This document shows, piece after piece, positions 48,451 to 57,060 of a stretch of 64,000 bases of DNA. Origin of the DNA: Bacillus sp. FJAT-18017 (GTDB lineage Bacteria > Bacillota > Bacilli > Bacillales > Cytobacillaceae); the NCBI RefSeq assembly GCF_001278805.1, contig NZ_CP012602.1, positions 2,200,001 to 2,264,000 of the forward strand, given 5' to 3'. Position numbers and translations under genes: made by a program. The notes below the pieces were generated by a model. That model saw only the letters and a list, made by a program, of their open reading frames with translations, made no database searches and was not told where the DNA came from. Each line of letters starts with the position of its first letter. The first letter of the stretch is position 1.

Positions 48451-48933
48451 ATGCAATATAACCCATACCAAGCTCCGGTATATGGACAGGGGCCTTTTAC
48501 GCAGCAAATGCCTTATGGAGTTTATCCCCAGCAGGGAATGCCAGTCTCCCAGATGATGCCAGGGTTTCAGCCAGGTTTTCCAGTGGGAGAGAATATGTGG
48601 CCGAATAACCAATTTGTTCCACAAGCTCACCAAAATAGGCCGGGCAGCCATTTTCTTTTTCAAAACCCCCTGGATCCCGGAGGGCAAAATGGATTTTTTG
48701 GCAATTCACAGCCAATGCAGCAAATGGGTTTTCCGCCACAATATAATCCATACCCTAAAGGGCAGTTTGTACAAAAAACACCAGGAGCCATGCAATCCAT
48801 CCTTGGCTCGTTTAAATCACAGGATGGCACATTAGATATCAATAAAATGGTGAATACAGCAGGGCAAATGGTCAGTACTGTGAGTCAGGCATCGGCCCTA
48901 ATAAAAGGCTTGGGCGGAGTATTCAAGGCTTAA
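48451..48933 (+). CDS. yppG: YppG-like coat protein
   Basis: 160 residues: the first 115 are rich in Q, P, G, N, Y and F (MQYNPYQAPVYGQGPF start), typical of spore coat proteins. The final 45 are an ordered, conserved tail (MQSILGSFKSQDGTLDINKMVNTAGQM...GLGGVFKA). The start follows GAGGTAGCCCAC; the ATG at 48427 lies upstream of this site and is less likely. Likely a sporulation gene; promoter type not determined. Confidence 0.8.
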   Translation: MQYNPYQAPVYGQGPFTQQMPYGVYPQQGMPVSQMMPGFQPGFPVGENMWPNNQFVPQAHQNRPGSHFLFQNPLDPGGQNGFFGNSQPMQQMGFPPQYNPYPKGQFVQKTPGAMQSILGSFKSQDGTLDINKMVNTAGQMVSTVSQASALIKGLGGVFKA

Positions 48934-48934
48934 C

Positions 48935-49022
48935 AAGGAAACGGGATAAACCGTTTCTTTTTTTCCAGGAACCATCACTTTCATGTGAAATGAGAAAAGA
49001 GCGCAGACTGGCTGCGCTCTTT
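48935..49022 (+). terminator. Two terminator hairpins after yppG
   Basis: GGAAACGG/CCGTTTC followed by T8 at 48938-48964, and AAAGAGCGCAG/CTGCGCTCTTT at 48997-49022. Confidence 0.75.
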
Positions 49023-49088
49023 AGCTTTTTGTAAAGGTAATTAAAGATATCACCAATGTGGATAGGTCATTTATCCAGAGGGTTTGGT

Positions 49089-49256
49089 GTTGGTTACATT
49101 TTGCCTAATAAAAAACACTGAAACGTGCCCAATGCAGCTTGTTGGTTACATTTTGCCTAATAAAAAACACTGAAACGTGTCCAATACAGCTTGTTAGATA
49201 CATTTCGCCTTATGAAAAACACTGAAACGTGCCCAATGAACTTGTTGGTTACATCT
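49089..49256. repeat. Second 52-bp tandem repeat array
   Basis: Units starting GTTGGTTACATTTTGCC at 49089, 49141 (both 52 bp) and 49193 (GTTAGATAC variant, 51 bp), with a part unit at 49244. The body is AAAAAACACTGAAACGTGCC plus CAATGCAGCTT. No clear sequence likeness to the array at 29303, despite the same period. Confidence 0.85.
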
Positions 49257-49296
49257 CGGTCAGTTAGAGTTCTACAAAGAATGCTTCCTGAATAAA

Positions 49297-49330
49297 CATT
49301 CCAGGAACACAAGAAAAGCTTCCTGGAATA
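49297..49330. repeat. Inverted repeat and family B fragment before the Hsp20 gene
   Basis: ATTCCAGGAA and TTCCTGGAAT, perfect 10-bp arms 12 bases apart. A family B end, AAAGGCGCTTGTACTTTTC, follows at 49367. It could terminate the Hsp20 gene on the minus strand. Confidence 0.5.
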
Positions 49331-49388
49331 TTCATAGCAGAGACATGCATTTCTTTCGTCTGACACAAAGGCGCTTGTACTTTTCTTG

Positions 49389-49874
49389 TTAATCTATTTG
49401 CAATGTATGGCCTTTGTCTATTGGCAAGGTTATTTTGAGGAGCCCATCTTGATAGGAGGCTTTTGCTTTATGATCAAGAACCGGTTTTGGAAGGTGAACA
49501 CTTCTTGTATCACGTCGCTGCGATATGCTTTTCCGATAGCTTCCATGCTCTTCATTTGTCTCTGTTTGTTCGACTTTGTTTTCTATTGAAATGACAACTT
49601 GATTTCTAAAAATATCTATATGGATTTGATCTCGCTTAACACCTGCAAGTTCTGACGTAATGATGTATTCGTTGTTATGATCTTCAAGGCTTACGCGGAA
49701 AGGTGAATGTGTGAATGGATTTTGGAAGAAATCATCTATGGACTGAAGGAAGCCTTTTACAGGCGGATAGTGCAAAAAGTCATTCAAATATGACAATGGA
49801 TAATCCGGATCCTTCTGCTTGGAGTTCCGATGCCCCTTCTGAACATAACGTTTTGGTTTATCTTTTTCGTTCAT
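49389..49874 (-). CDS. Hsp20/alpha-crystallin small heat-shock protein
   Basis: 161 residues: a polar N-terminal arm of 60, then an alpha-crystallin domain (PFRVSLEDHNNEYIITSELAGVKRDQIHIDI) ending with ASYQDGLLKITLPI, the usual GLL(x)I(x)(P/I) closing strand. ATP-independent chaperone that binds unfolding proteins. Could be a spore-specific member, such as CotM-like; no clear sign. Start at the ATG 49874 after GAGGGAGAT. Confidence 0.85.
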   Translation of the reverse strand: MNEKDKPKRYVQKGHRNSKQKDPDYPLSYLNDFLHYPPVKGFLQSIDDFFQNPFTHSPFRVSLEDHNNEYIITSELAGVKRDQIHIDIFRNQVVISIENKVEQTETNEEHGSYRKSISQRRDTRSVHLPKPVLDHKAKASYQDGLLKITLPIDKGHTLQID

Positions 49875-50028
49875 CCCATCTCCCTCTCTCATAAGTCAAT
49901 TAGAACCCTTAGGCCCATTTATAATTCGAAAATCGATTTTCGTTTATATCATATGAAATTGGTAAACAAGAAGTGAAAGCGAATACAACTTGTGAATATT
50001 TGAACAATTGATGACAGATGTCAAAGAA

Positions 50029-50042
50029 GTGATTTACATCAC
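50029..50042 (+). promoter_or_regulatory. Crp/Fnr-type site before hcp
   Basis: Perfect palindrome GTGAT-TTAC-ATCAC. A TATATT at 50064-50069 would put a start near 50076, so the site is centred near -40, as in class II activation. A looser Rex-like sequence (TTGTGAATATTTGAACAA) is at 49990. Confidence 0.65.
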
Positions 50043-50107
50043 ATGTTTTAACCGGTGCGGCATTATATTCTTGATTAGGAGTAATGAACGAAAGTGAGGA
50101 GTTAAAC

Positions 50108-51409
50108 ATGTTCTGTTATCAATGTGAACAAACCCCGTCTGGCGGTTGTACGGTCGTCGGAGTTTGCGGGAAAGATGAAACGATTGCAAGTCTACAGGAT
50201 ACAATCATTTTTGCCCTGAAGGGAATTGCAGCCTACCGGACACACGCAAATCAACTCGGTTTTACGGATTCTTTTGTGGATACGACAACCCATGAAGCTC
50301 TTTACATGACCTTAACGAATTCGAATTTCAATGTCCAAGAGCATATTGACATGGCAATGAAGGTTGGCCAATCTGCAGTTCGCATGATGGAAGTGCTCGA
50401 TGAGGCCCATACAAAACGCCTGGGCATTCCGCAGCCTATCCGAGTCAGCCAAAACAAAATTGAAGGTAAGTCGATAGTGGTAACAGGGCATAACCTGTTC
50501 GCGCTTGAGGAGCTATTAAAGCAAACAGAAGGTAAGGGCATTAACATCTATACCCATTCCGAAATGCTCCCGGCCCATGGCTATCCTGCGTTGAAAAAAT
50601 ACTCGCATTTAAAAGGGAATATCGGCAAAGCCTGGTATGACCAGCGCCGCCTGTTTGAAAAATTCCCTGGAGCCATCCTTGCAACAACCAACTGTGTAAT
50701 GCCGATTAAAGGAAGCTACGCTGACAGGATGTTCTCCTATGAAGTGGCTGGCCTTGAAAATGTTCAAAAAATCGTGAATGACGATTTTACACCTTTAATT
50801 GACCGGGCACTTGAATTGCCTGAGGCCAATATTGAGTCGGAAGAAACACTGCTTACTGGCTTCCACCATGAAACAGTTCTAGGGCTCGCTCCTGAAGTCA
50901 TTGCAGCAGTCAAAGAAGGAAAAATCAAACGTTTCTTCGTTATTGCTGGCTGTGACGCACCAGGGAAAGGAGGAGAGTACTACCGCGAACTTGCAACATC
51001 GCTGCCTCCTGAAACAGTCATTCTGACAACCTCATGTGGAAAATTCCGTTTCAATGATGTGGATTATGGAACAGTGCCTGGGACTGAGATTCCTCGCTAT
51101 ATTGACCTTGGCCAGTGCAACAACTCTGGTTCCACCGTTAAAATTGCAAAAGCTTTGGCTGATGCGTTCGAATGTGAAATCAATGAACTCCCGGTAAGCA
51201 TCGTCCTTTCCTGGTTTGAGCAAAAAGCAGTTGCAATTTTGTTGGGACTTTTCAGTCTCGGCATCAAGGACATCCGGATTGGGCCAAAACCGCCTGAATT
51301 CATTTCTGCTGGTGTCCTGGAAGTATTGCAAAATGCGTTCAACCTAAAGTTAATTGGTGACGCTCAGGAAGACATGAACGAAATGCTTCAACTTTCTGAC
51401 GCAAAATAA
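50108..51409 (+). CDS. hcp: Hybrid cluster protein (NO reductase / hydroxylamine reductase)
   Basis: 433 residues, about 110 fewer than the classic form, so of the short type lacking the inner three-helix region. N-terminal [4Fe-4S] ligands Cys3, Cys6, Cys14, Cys20 (C-x2-C-x7-C-x5-C). Hybrid-cluster segments GHNLFALEELL, TTNCVMP, GCDAPGK, TTSCGKF and GQCNNSGSTVKIA are present. Hcp reduces nitric oxide to nitrous oxide at low levels; no hcr reductase is adjacent. ATG 50108 follows GAGGAG. Under a Crp/Fnr-type site. Confidence 0.93.
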   Translation: MFCYQCEQTPSGGCTVVGVCGKDETIASLQDTIIFALKGIAAYRTHANQLGFTDSFVDTTTHEALYMTLTNSNFNVQEHIDMAMKVGQSAVRMMEVLDEAHTKRLGIPQPIRVSQNKIEGKSIVVTGHNLFALEELLKQTEGKGINIYTHSEMLPAHGYPALKKYSHLKGNIGKAWYDQRRLFEKFPGAILATTNCVMPIKGSYADRMFSYEVAGLENVQKIVNDDFTPLIDRALELPEANIESEETLLTGFHHETVLGLAPEVIAAVKEGKIKRFFVIAGCDAPGKGGEYYRELATSLPPETVILTTSCGKFRFNDVDYGTVPGTEIPRYIDLGQCNNSGSTVKIAKALADAFECEINELPVSIVLSWFEQKAVAILLGLFSLGIKDIRIGPKPPEFISAGVLEVLQNAFNLKLIGDAQEDMNEMLQLSDAK

Positions 51410-51411
51410 GA

Positions 51412-51450
51412 GAAGAGGTGTCCCATAGTTTAAGGGGCACCTCTTTCGTT
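51412..51450. terminator. Terminator after hcp
   Basis: AGAGGTGTCCC/GGGGCACCTCT stem, T-rich end, between convergent hcp and the regulator. Confidence 0.8.
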
Positions 51451-51513
51451 TAAAACATTAATAGTTAGCCATTTTAACCAAAAATCTAAGGAGTGACGGA
51501 GACTTCATTCTTG

Positions 51514-52209
51514 TTACTGCAGTATTTGGTCCAAAAGTACTTCAGGATTGAATTTCATGTTTCCATGGCTGTCCATTTCAATTAAACCATCTTTTTTCAT
51601 TTTTGTTAGTGTCCTGCTCACTGTTTCCCTAGTTGTACCAATCATATTTCCTAAATCCCTGTTCGTAAAATCGCCTTTTAGCAAAACGCGCCCATCACTG
51701 ACTTCAGTGCCATGCCTTTGGCCTAGGCGGACCAGCAGCTTGATGATTTGCTCATTCGTGTTATTCAGGATTTGCTCCTCGAGACGGTTCTGCAAGTCGA
51801 CAATCCGCTCACCAAGCACGCGGAATAGCTTGATACATAATTCCGGATTGTACATCAGGACACTTTCAAACCTGGAAATAGGCACAACAACCAATGTTGC
51901 AGGTTCAATTGCCTCCGAATAAGCCGGGTAATCACCCTTCCGGAAAAAGCCGATATGCGGGAACATCTCACCCTTTTGAAGGATATTGACGATTTGTTCT
52001 TTCCCGTTTGCATCAGATTTGTAAATTTTTATTTTTCCCTTAAAGACAAAATAAACATTTTCAATGGGATCACCCTGCATGAAAATATGGGCGCCTTTTT
52101 TAAATTCCCTGGCGATTGAAATTTCTGCTATTTTATCTATTTCATATCGGTTCAATTCCCGGAATATCGGAAACCATGAAAGCACGGTTCTTATTTCTTC
52201 AGCTAGCAT
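51514..52209 (-). CDS. Crp/Fnr family transcription regulator (paralog 1)
   Basis: 231 residues: a cyclic-nucleotide-like sensor domain, a long dimer helix (ELCIKLFRVLGERIVDLQNRLEEQ), and a winged helix TNRDLGNMIGTTRETVSRTLTKM. Only one cysteine, so no Fnr-type iron-sulfur cluster. Convergent with hcp and likely its regulator, since the R-E-T-V-S-R recognition helix fits GTGA half-sites. Very similar to the protein at 62534-63223. ATG after TAGGAGTGGGG. Confidence 0.88.
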   Translation of the reverse strand: MLAEEIRTVLSWFPIFRELNRYEIDKIAEISIAREFKKGAHIFMQGDPIENVYFVFKGKIKIYKSDANGKEQIVNILQKGEMFPHIGFFRKGDYPAYSEAIEPATLVVVPISRFESVLMYNPELCIKLFRVLGERIVDLQNRLEEQILNNTNEQIIKLLVRLGQRHGTEVSDGRVLLKGDFTNRDLGNMIGTTRETVSRTLTKMKKDGLIEMDSHGNMKFNPEVLLDQILQ

Positions 52210-52587
52210 TATTCCCCACTCCTAATCGTGTAGTTAAAAAAACATTTGTGGATTATGTACTTAAAATTCTGCTCCAGCTAGAGACGAGCCCAGGCTCATT
52301 GCAGCCCATTATCCCATGTTAAGGATAAGAAAGCCCTCCTAAAGTTCTGAATCATTCACCTACCTATTCGTGCAATTGGCACCCCAAATAAGCCTCTAAG
52401 GATAAGCACCACGGGGATAGACGGTTTTTATCTGTCGTAAGTGTCCTAGCTTTTATTCATGTCACCTTTTATTGTATCAAATCAAATGATTGAGGTAAGA
52501 AAATATTCCGTGTCAAAATCTTGACATCTGTTGGGATTAATTCCCACAAACATTCACGAACATTAGCAATATATTTTTCTTTTTTAA

Positions 52588-52608
52588 CGAACGTCTATTC
52601 GCTACAAT
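52588..52608 (+). promoter_or_regulatory. Possible LexA-type box over the mrfA promoter
   Basis: CGAAC-GTCT-ATTCG differs from the Gram-positive LexA consensus CGAAC-N4-GTTCG by one base and abuts TACAAT (-10, 52603-52608). Confidence 0.45.
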
Positions 52609-52629
52609 AGAGGAGATGGGGTGATGTAA

Positions 52630-54918
52630 ATGAAATTGAGGAAAAACCTCCAAGAGATGCTTGAAAAATTAAAGCTTGATGAACAATTTAAAAATAATAT
52701 TGTTCATTGGCATACAATTGATGAAAAACCGGCCAGAACGAAATCGATGCCGGAACAACTGAATCCGTTATTAAAAAAGGCCCTGGAACATAGAGGGGTT
52801 TCTGAATTATATACTCACCAGAAAACCGCATTTGAAACAGCGATGTCCGGACAAAGCATCACGGCCGTCACTCCGACCGCCTCGGGGAAAACTCTATGCT
52901 ATAATCTGCCCGTCCTGCAGACAATCCTGAATGACAGCAGTTCGAGGGCATTATATATGTTTCCAACCAAGGCGCTTGCCCAGGACCAAAAGAGTGAAAT
53001 TAATGAATTGATCCAGGAAGCGGGCCTTGATATCAATAGCTATACGTACGATGGAGATACACCGGCGAACATTCGGCAAAGAGTTCGAAAGGCCGGCCAT
53101 GTTGTCATAACGAATCCTGACATGCTCCACAGTGCGATATTGCCACATCATACAAAATGGGTTTCGCTGTTTGAAAACCTTAAGTTTGTCGTAATTGACG
53201 AACTGCACACATATAGGGGTGTGTTCGGCAGCCATGTCGCGAATGTCATACGCCGGCTTAAGCGGATATGCAGCTATTATGGGAGCAATCCTGTGTTCAT
53301 TTGTACCTCTGCAACAATCGCCAATCCGCTTGAACTGGCAGAGACCTTGACTGAAACCCATATGGTTTTGGTCGACAATAATGGGGCTCCAACGGGAAGG
53401 AAGCATTTTGTTTTTTATAATCCGCCTGTCATTAATAAACCCCTGAACTTGAGGCGAAGCGCAACCCTCGAAGTAAGGAGGATAGCGGGGGAGCTGCTGC
53501 GAAATAAAATCCAGACAATTGTTTTTGCCCGGAGCCGGGTTAGGGTTGAAATTATCCTGACGTATCTTCAGGAGCTTGTCAAAAATCAGCTTGGCCCAAA
53601 ATCGATTATGGGCTACCGCGGCGGTTATTTGCCAGCCGAGCGGCGCCGGATTGAAAAGGGTCTTCGAAATGGTGAGATATACGGCGTCGTCAGCACGAAT
53701 GCCCTTGAGCTGGGGGTAGACATCGGCCAGCTTCAAGTTTGCATTATGACCGGATATCCGGGAACAATCTCGAGTGCCTGGCAGCAAGCAGGCCGTGCCG
53801 GAAGACGGCATGGAGAAGCGCTTGTGATTATGGTTGCAAGCTCAAGCCCGCTCGACCAGTATGTCATCCAGAATCCGGATTATTTTTTCAATAAGAGCCC
53901 GGAAACAGCCAGAATAAATCCGGACAATTTGATCATCCTTATTGACCACCTAAAGTGTGCAGCCTACGAGCTTCCTTTTAAAAAAGATGAAGAATTTGGA
54001 GGGCTGGGTACTGAAGAGCTGCTCGAATATCTTGTCGAGGAGAGGGTCCTCTATCAAAACGGAGATAAATGGTATTGGATGAATGATTCCTTTCCGGCCC
54101 ATAACATAAGTTTGAGATCTGCTTCCCAGGAAAATGTCATAATCATAGATCAATCCGATATCGCTAATGTCAGTGTGATTGGTGAAATGGATACATTCTC
54201 GGCCATGACGCTGCTGCATGACGAAGCAATTTACCTTCACCAGGGCATTCAGTACCAGGTGGAGAAACTTGATTGGGATGAGAAGAAGGCCTATGTCCGG
54301 GAAGTTGACGTTGATTACTATACCGATGCGAATCTCGCGGTCCAATTGAAGGTTCTGGAGGTAGACAAGCTTTCAGAACGGAACGGTGTGGAAATTGGAT
54401 ACGGGGATGTAAGCGTTAGGGCAATGGCGACAATTTTTAAAAAAATAAAATTCGAAACCCATGATAATATAGGTTCAGGCCCGATTTTTTTACCAGAAAT
54501 GGAGCTGCATACAAGCTCTGCCTGGGTTTCGCTTGAAGATAACTTGGACGAGCTCAAACATGATCGCCTGGAACAAGGTCTGATAGGTGCGTCTCATGCA
54601 CTGTCCAATATTGCTCCTTTGTTTGTTATGGCAGACCCTCAGGATATCCATGTTGTTCCCCAGGTTAAGGCTGACCACAATGAGAAGCCTACGATTTTCT
54701 TTTATGATAGTTATCCTGGCGGAGTAGGCCTAAGCGACAAACTTTATGCCGGCATGGAATTAGTCCTCGAAGAAGCGGCCGCAATGATTGAAAGATGCCC
54801 ATGTGAAGAAGGCTGCCCGTCCTGCATAGGCATGGATGCAACGTCAATGACTGCAAAAAAAGATGCATTTAAAATAACAAATCACTTCCTGGCCGCTGCC
54901 AGGAATGCACGGTTGTGA
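52630..54918 (+). CDS. mrfA: DNA repair helicase MrfA (YprA)
   Basis: A 762-residue superfamily 2 helicase. Walker A is TPTASGKTLCYN, Walker B is VIDELH (DExH), and motif VI is QQAGRAGRR. The C-terminal domain has the four-cysteine set C-x-C-x4-C-x2-C (CPCEEGCPSC), probably zinc-binding, typical of MrfA-like helicases. With MrfB it repairs mitomycin C damage in B. subtilis, apart from UvrABC. The ATG 52630 follows GATGGGGTGATGTAA. mrfB starts 4 bp after the stop. Confidence 0.93.
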   Translation: MKLRKNLQEMLEKLKLDEQFKNNIVHWHTIDEKPARTKSMPEQLNPLLKKALEHRGVSELYTHQKTAFETAMSGQSITAVTPTASGKTLCYNLPVLQTILNDSSSRALYMFPTKALAQDQKSEINELIQEAGLDINSYTYDGDTPANIRQRVRKAGHVVITNPDMLHSAILPHHTKWVSLFENLKFVVIDELHTYRGVFGSHVANVIRRLKRICSYYGSNPVFICTSATIANPLELAETLTETHMVLVDNNGAPTGRKHFVFYNPPVINKPLNLRRSATLEVRRIAGELLRNKIQTIVFARSRVRVEIILTYLQELVKNQLGPKSIMGYRGGYLPAERRRIEKGLRNGEIYGVVSTNALELGVDIGQLQVCIMTGYPGTISSAWQQAGRAGRRHGEALVIMVASSSPLDQYVIQNPDYFFNKSPETARINPDNLIILIDHLKCAAYELPFKKDEEFGGLGTEELLEYLVEERVLYQNGDKWYWMNDSFPAHNISLRSASQENVIIIDQSDIANVSVIGEMDTFSAMTLLHDEAIYLHQGIQYQVEKLDWDEKKAYVREVDVDYYTDANLAVQLKVLEVDKLSERNGVEIGYGDVSVRAMATIFKKIKFETHDNIGSGPIFLPEMELHTSSAWVSLEDNLDELKHDRLEQGLIGASHALSNIAPLFVMADPQDIHVVPQVKADHNEKPTIFFYDSYPGGVGLSDKLYAGMELVLEEAAAMIERCPCEEGCPSCIGMDATSMTAKKDAFKITNHFLAAARNARL

Positions 54919-54922
54919 TGAC

Positions 54923-56233
54923 ATGTCGTTAAAAAATAAATTAAACAGATTAAAGCCCCATCTCTCGGCCAGTCATAAGGAGTCATTGTCAAATGAAGTT
55001 TTTGCACCAGCTGGCACACAAACTTCCGAAGCGGTTACTGAACCGCGTCTGGAGAATATTGGCCACGATATCCCGCAATGGGAGGAATGGGATAAAGCCG
55101 GAGTAAAGGCGTTCCATTTTGATGGACAATATTGTTTAGTAAGGGAAGTTGTCTATCCTCTTGACTATAAGCATGGGCGATACAGGTTCTCTGACTTCCT
55201 GGAGGCGGTTTCCCTTTGGGAGACAAGCGGCATAGAGCACCCGCTCTCTTCCAAGGGGCACACCGCTGAGGAGTTGTTCTTTTTTGATACAGAAACGACA
55301 GGGCTTGGCGGCGGAACTGGAAATACGATATTCCTGCTGGGCCAGGCAAGTGTCGTTAGAGATAAATTGATTCTAAAACAGCATATCCTTCCTCATCCTG
55401 GAGCAGAAGTCCCACTATATCAAAGCTTCCTGGAAAGCATTAATTATAGGACACTGGTCACCTATAATGGGAAATCGTTTGATTGGCCTCAAGTAAAAAC
55501 AAGGCATACTCTCGTTCGAGAACATGTACCAAAGCTGCCTGAGTTCGGTCATTTCGATCTGTACCATGCTGCTAGAAGGCTATGGAAACATAAGCTTGAC
55601 AGAATGAAGCTTTCAGTTGTTGAGACAGAGGTACTGGAAGTGGAAAGGGAAGATGACATTCCTGGTTTTCTAGCTCCGATGATCTATTTTGATTACGTCG
55701 AGACAGGCAGGCCAGACGGAATGCTCGGAATCCTTAAACATAATGAAATTGACATTCTGTCACTTGTTACCTTATATACTCATTTGACTTTCCAGCTTTG
55801 CGGCATGGATGGTGAACGGACGAGACAGGAAGCCCTAGAAGTGGGGAAATGGTTTTCGGCCGTCGGAAACCATTCTGAAGCAAGCAGGGCATATACGGGA
55901 CTCATCGAAGGAAATGACAAAGAGGCCGCTATCGCAAAGCTGCGGCTTGGGTATTCGTTTAAGAAAGGGAAGCAGTGGGACCATGCTTTGGAATACTTCT
56001 CTGCAGCTGCTGAATCGCATGCGCTTGAAGTCTCAGTCGAAGCAAGTATAGAGGCCGCGAAGATTCTTGAACATAAGTTTAAGGATTACCAGAAGGCACA
56101 TCATTTTTCTTCACAGGCTTGCCAGAAGTGTGAATCCGATAAGCTCCGCGCAGTATCTGGAACACTTCTTAAAATAGATATGCTTGCCAGGCTTAAAAGG
56201 CTGCAAAGGAAGCTGAATATTGGCCAAGATTAA
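54923..56233 (+). CDS. mrfB: DNA repair exonuclease MrfB (YprB)
   Basis: 436 residues. The middle is a DEDD-type exonuclease with FFDTETTGLGGGTGNTIFLLG, VTYNGKSFDWPQVKTRH and HNEIDILSLVTLY. The C-terminal 130 residues are TPR-like helices. ATG 54923 (MSLKNKLNRLKPH) matches the B. subtilis start and follows the mrfA stop closely; the frame extends to 54905 without a site. Acts with MrfA. Confidence 0.92.
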   Translation: MSLKNKLNRLKPHLSASHKESLSNEVFAPAGTQTSEAVTEPRLENIGHDIPQWEEWDKAGVKAFHFDGQYCLVREVVYPLDYKHGRYRFSDFLEAVSLWETSGIEHPLSSKGHTAEELFFFDTETTGLGGGTGNTIFLLGQASVVRDKLILKQHILPHPGAEVPLYQSFLESINYRTLVTYNGKSFDWPQVKTRHTLVREHVPKLPEFGHFDLYHAARRLWKHKLDRMKLSVVETEVLEVEREDDIPGFLAPMIYFDYVETGRPDGMLGILKHNEIDILSLVTLYTHLTFQLCGMDGERTRQEALEVGKWFSAVGNHSEASRAYTGLIEGNDKEAAIAKLRLGYSFKKGKQWDHALEYFSAAAESHALEVSVEASIEAAKILEHKFKDYQKAHHFSSQACQKCESDKLRAVSGTLLKIDMLARLKRLQRKLNIGQD

Positions 56234-56265
56234 GAAACTTCATACGTTGGTAAATTTGCTTTTTT

Positions 56266-56310
56266 GCCGCAGTTGAACCAGTTAATAATCGGGGAATGAC
56301 TGCGGTTTTC
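56266..56310 (+). terminator. Terminator after mrfB
   Basis: GCCGCAGT/ACTGCGG stem with a large loop, followed by TTTTC. Confidence 0.65.
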
Positions 56311-56322
56311 TCATTATTTCTA

Positions 56323-56468
56323 GCTCCAGCGCCTATCGCCTAGCAAACTTCAGGCCTCCTCCCTACGATAAGTCATCATCGAATCGCTTACGCTCTTCGT
56401 GATTCCTTTATCTCAGTCGAAGTCCCTCCATTTTGTACGGCGATGACCGAGGCGCTTGCGCTTTTTAA
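56323..56468. repeat. Family B dispersed repeat, longest copy
   Basis: From CTAGCTCCAGCGCCTATCGC to GATGACCGAGGCGCTTGCGC followed by TTTTT. The ends are inverted to each other in part (AGCGCC/GGCGCT). The CAGCGCCTA...GGCGCTTGCGC frame is like repeats common in Bacillaceae. Confidence 0.65.
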
Positions 56469-56606
56469 ACTTGTCACAAAACGTTCATAATTAAATATTA
56501 ATAATTCGTATTTTCTAGTTGTTAATATGCGTAAAACCCATTAAAATGGGACATTGGGCGTACTTATTTTTCGACAAATATCATCAATAACGGGGCTGAA
56601 GTTTTA

Positions 56607-56705
56607 ATGTATAAAGCAGTATTTTTTCTATTTTTCCTTGTTGTTTTTCTCACAGCATTTGTTTTTACAAACATGAGGGACAGCTTCTACACTTTTTTGT
56701 TTTAA
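56607..56705 (+). CDS. Possible 32-aa membrane peptide
   Basis: A short frame with one strong hydrophobic helix (AVFFLFFLVVFLTAFVF) and a polar tail (TNMRDSFYTF). The leader has CGGGGCTGAAG, a weak ribosome site. It lies just before the cotD-like gene. It could be real, or a chance frame in T-rich DNA. Confidence 0.3.
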   Translation: MYKAVFFLFFLVVFLTAFVFTNMRDSFYTFLF

Positions 56706-56778
56706 AGTAGGCATTGCACCTAAGCATCGATGATTTTTCTGAATAGGCTATTACAGCCAATAAGAAGGAGCGATGCTT

Positions 56779-56988
56779 ATGTTTCCCAGGCCGTTTGCGC
56801 CAGGACCAGGTTTTCCAAAGGGCCCAGTCCGTGTCCAGCATGTGTACTCAACTGTAGTGATACCGCATATCCATCCATTCCATACCGTGACTGTTAACCA
56901 CCAGCGTATTATTCATAAGCACTATTTCCCGCATACACATTCAACAATTAACCAATTTACTCAAAGTAATCCCTCTGGTCCGGTATGA
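56779..56988 (+). CDS. cotD: Spore coat protein CotD-like
   Basis: 69 residues rich in H, P and T, with VIPHIHPFHTVTVNHQRIIHKHYFPHTHSTIN, the histidine-rich core of B. subtilis CotD, which lies at this same spot between yprB and ypsA. Cysteines found in the B. subtilis form are absent. ATG 56779 is eight bases after AAGGAG; ATG 56773 is too close. Made in the mother cell in B. subtilis. Confidence 0.82.
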   Translation: MFPRPFAPGPGFPKGPVRVQHVYSTVVIPHIHPFHTVTVNHQRIIHKHYFPHTHSTINQFTQSNPSGPV

Positions 56989-57012
56989 TGCGGTGAAAAA
57001 ATCAAACTCAAT

Positions 57013-57034
57013 GAGGGCGAAAAAGCCCTTTTTG
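57013..57034 (+). terminator. Terminator between cotD-like and ypsA
   Basis: AGGGC-GAAAAA-GCCCT followed by TTTTG. Confidence 0.75.
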
Positions 57035-57060
57035 TGTTTTATTCCCAGTTCAATGTTAAT

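Noticed and set aside
52116-52322. 68-codon plus-strand frame over the regulator start
   Set aside because: It overlaps the confident minus-strand regulator and has no family likeness or start site.
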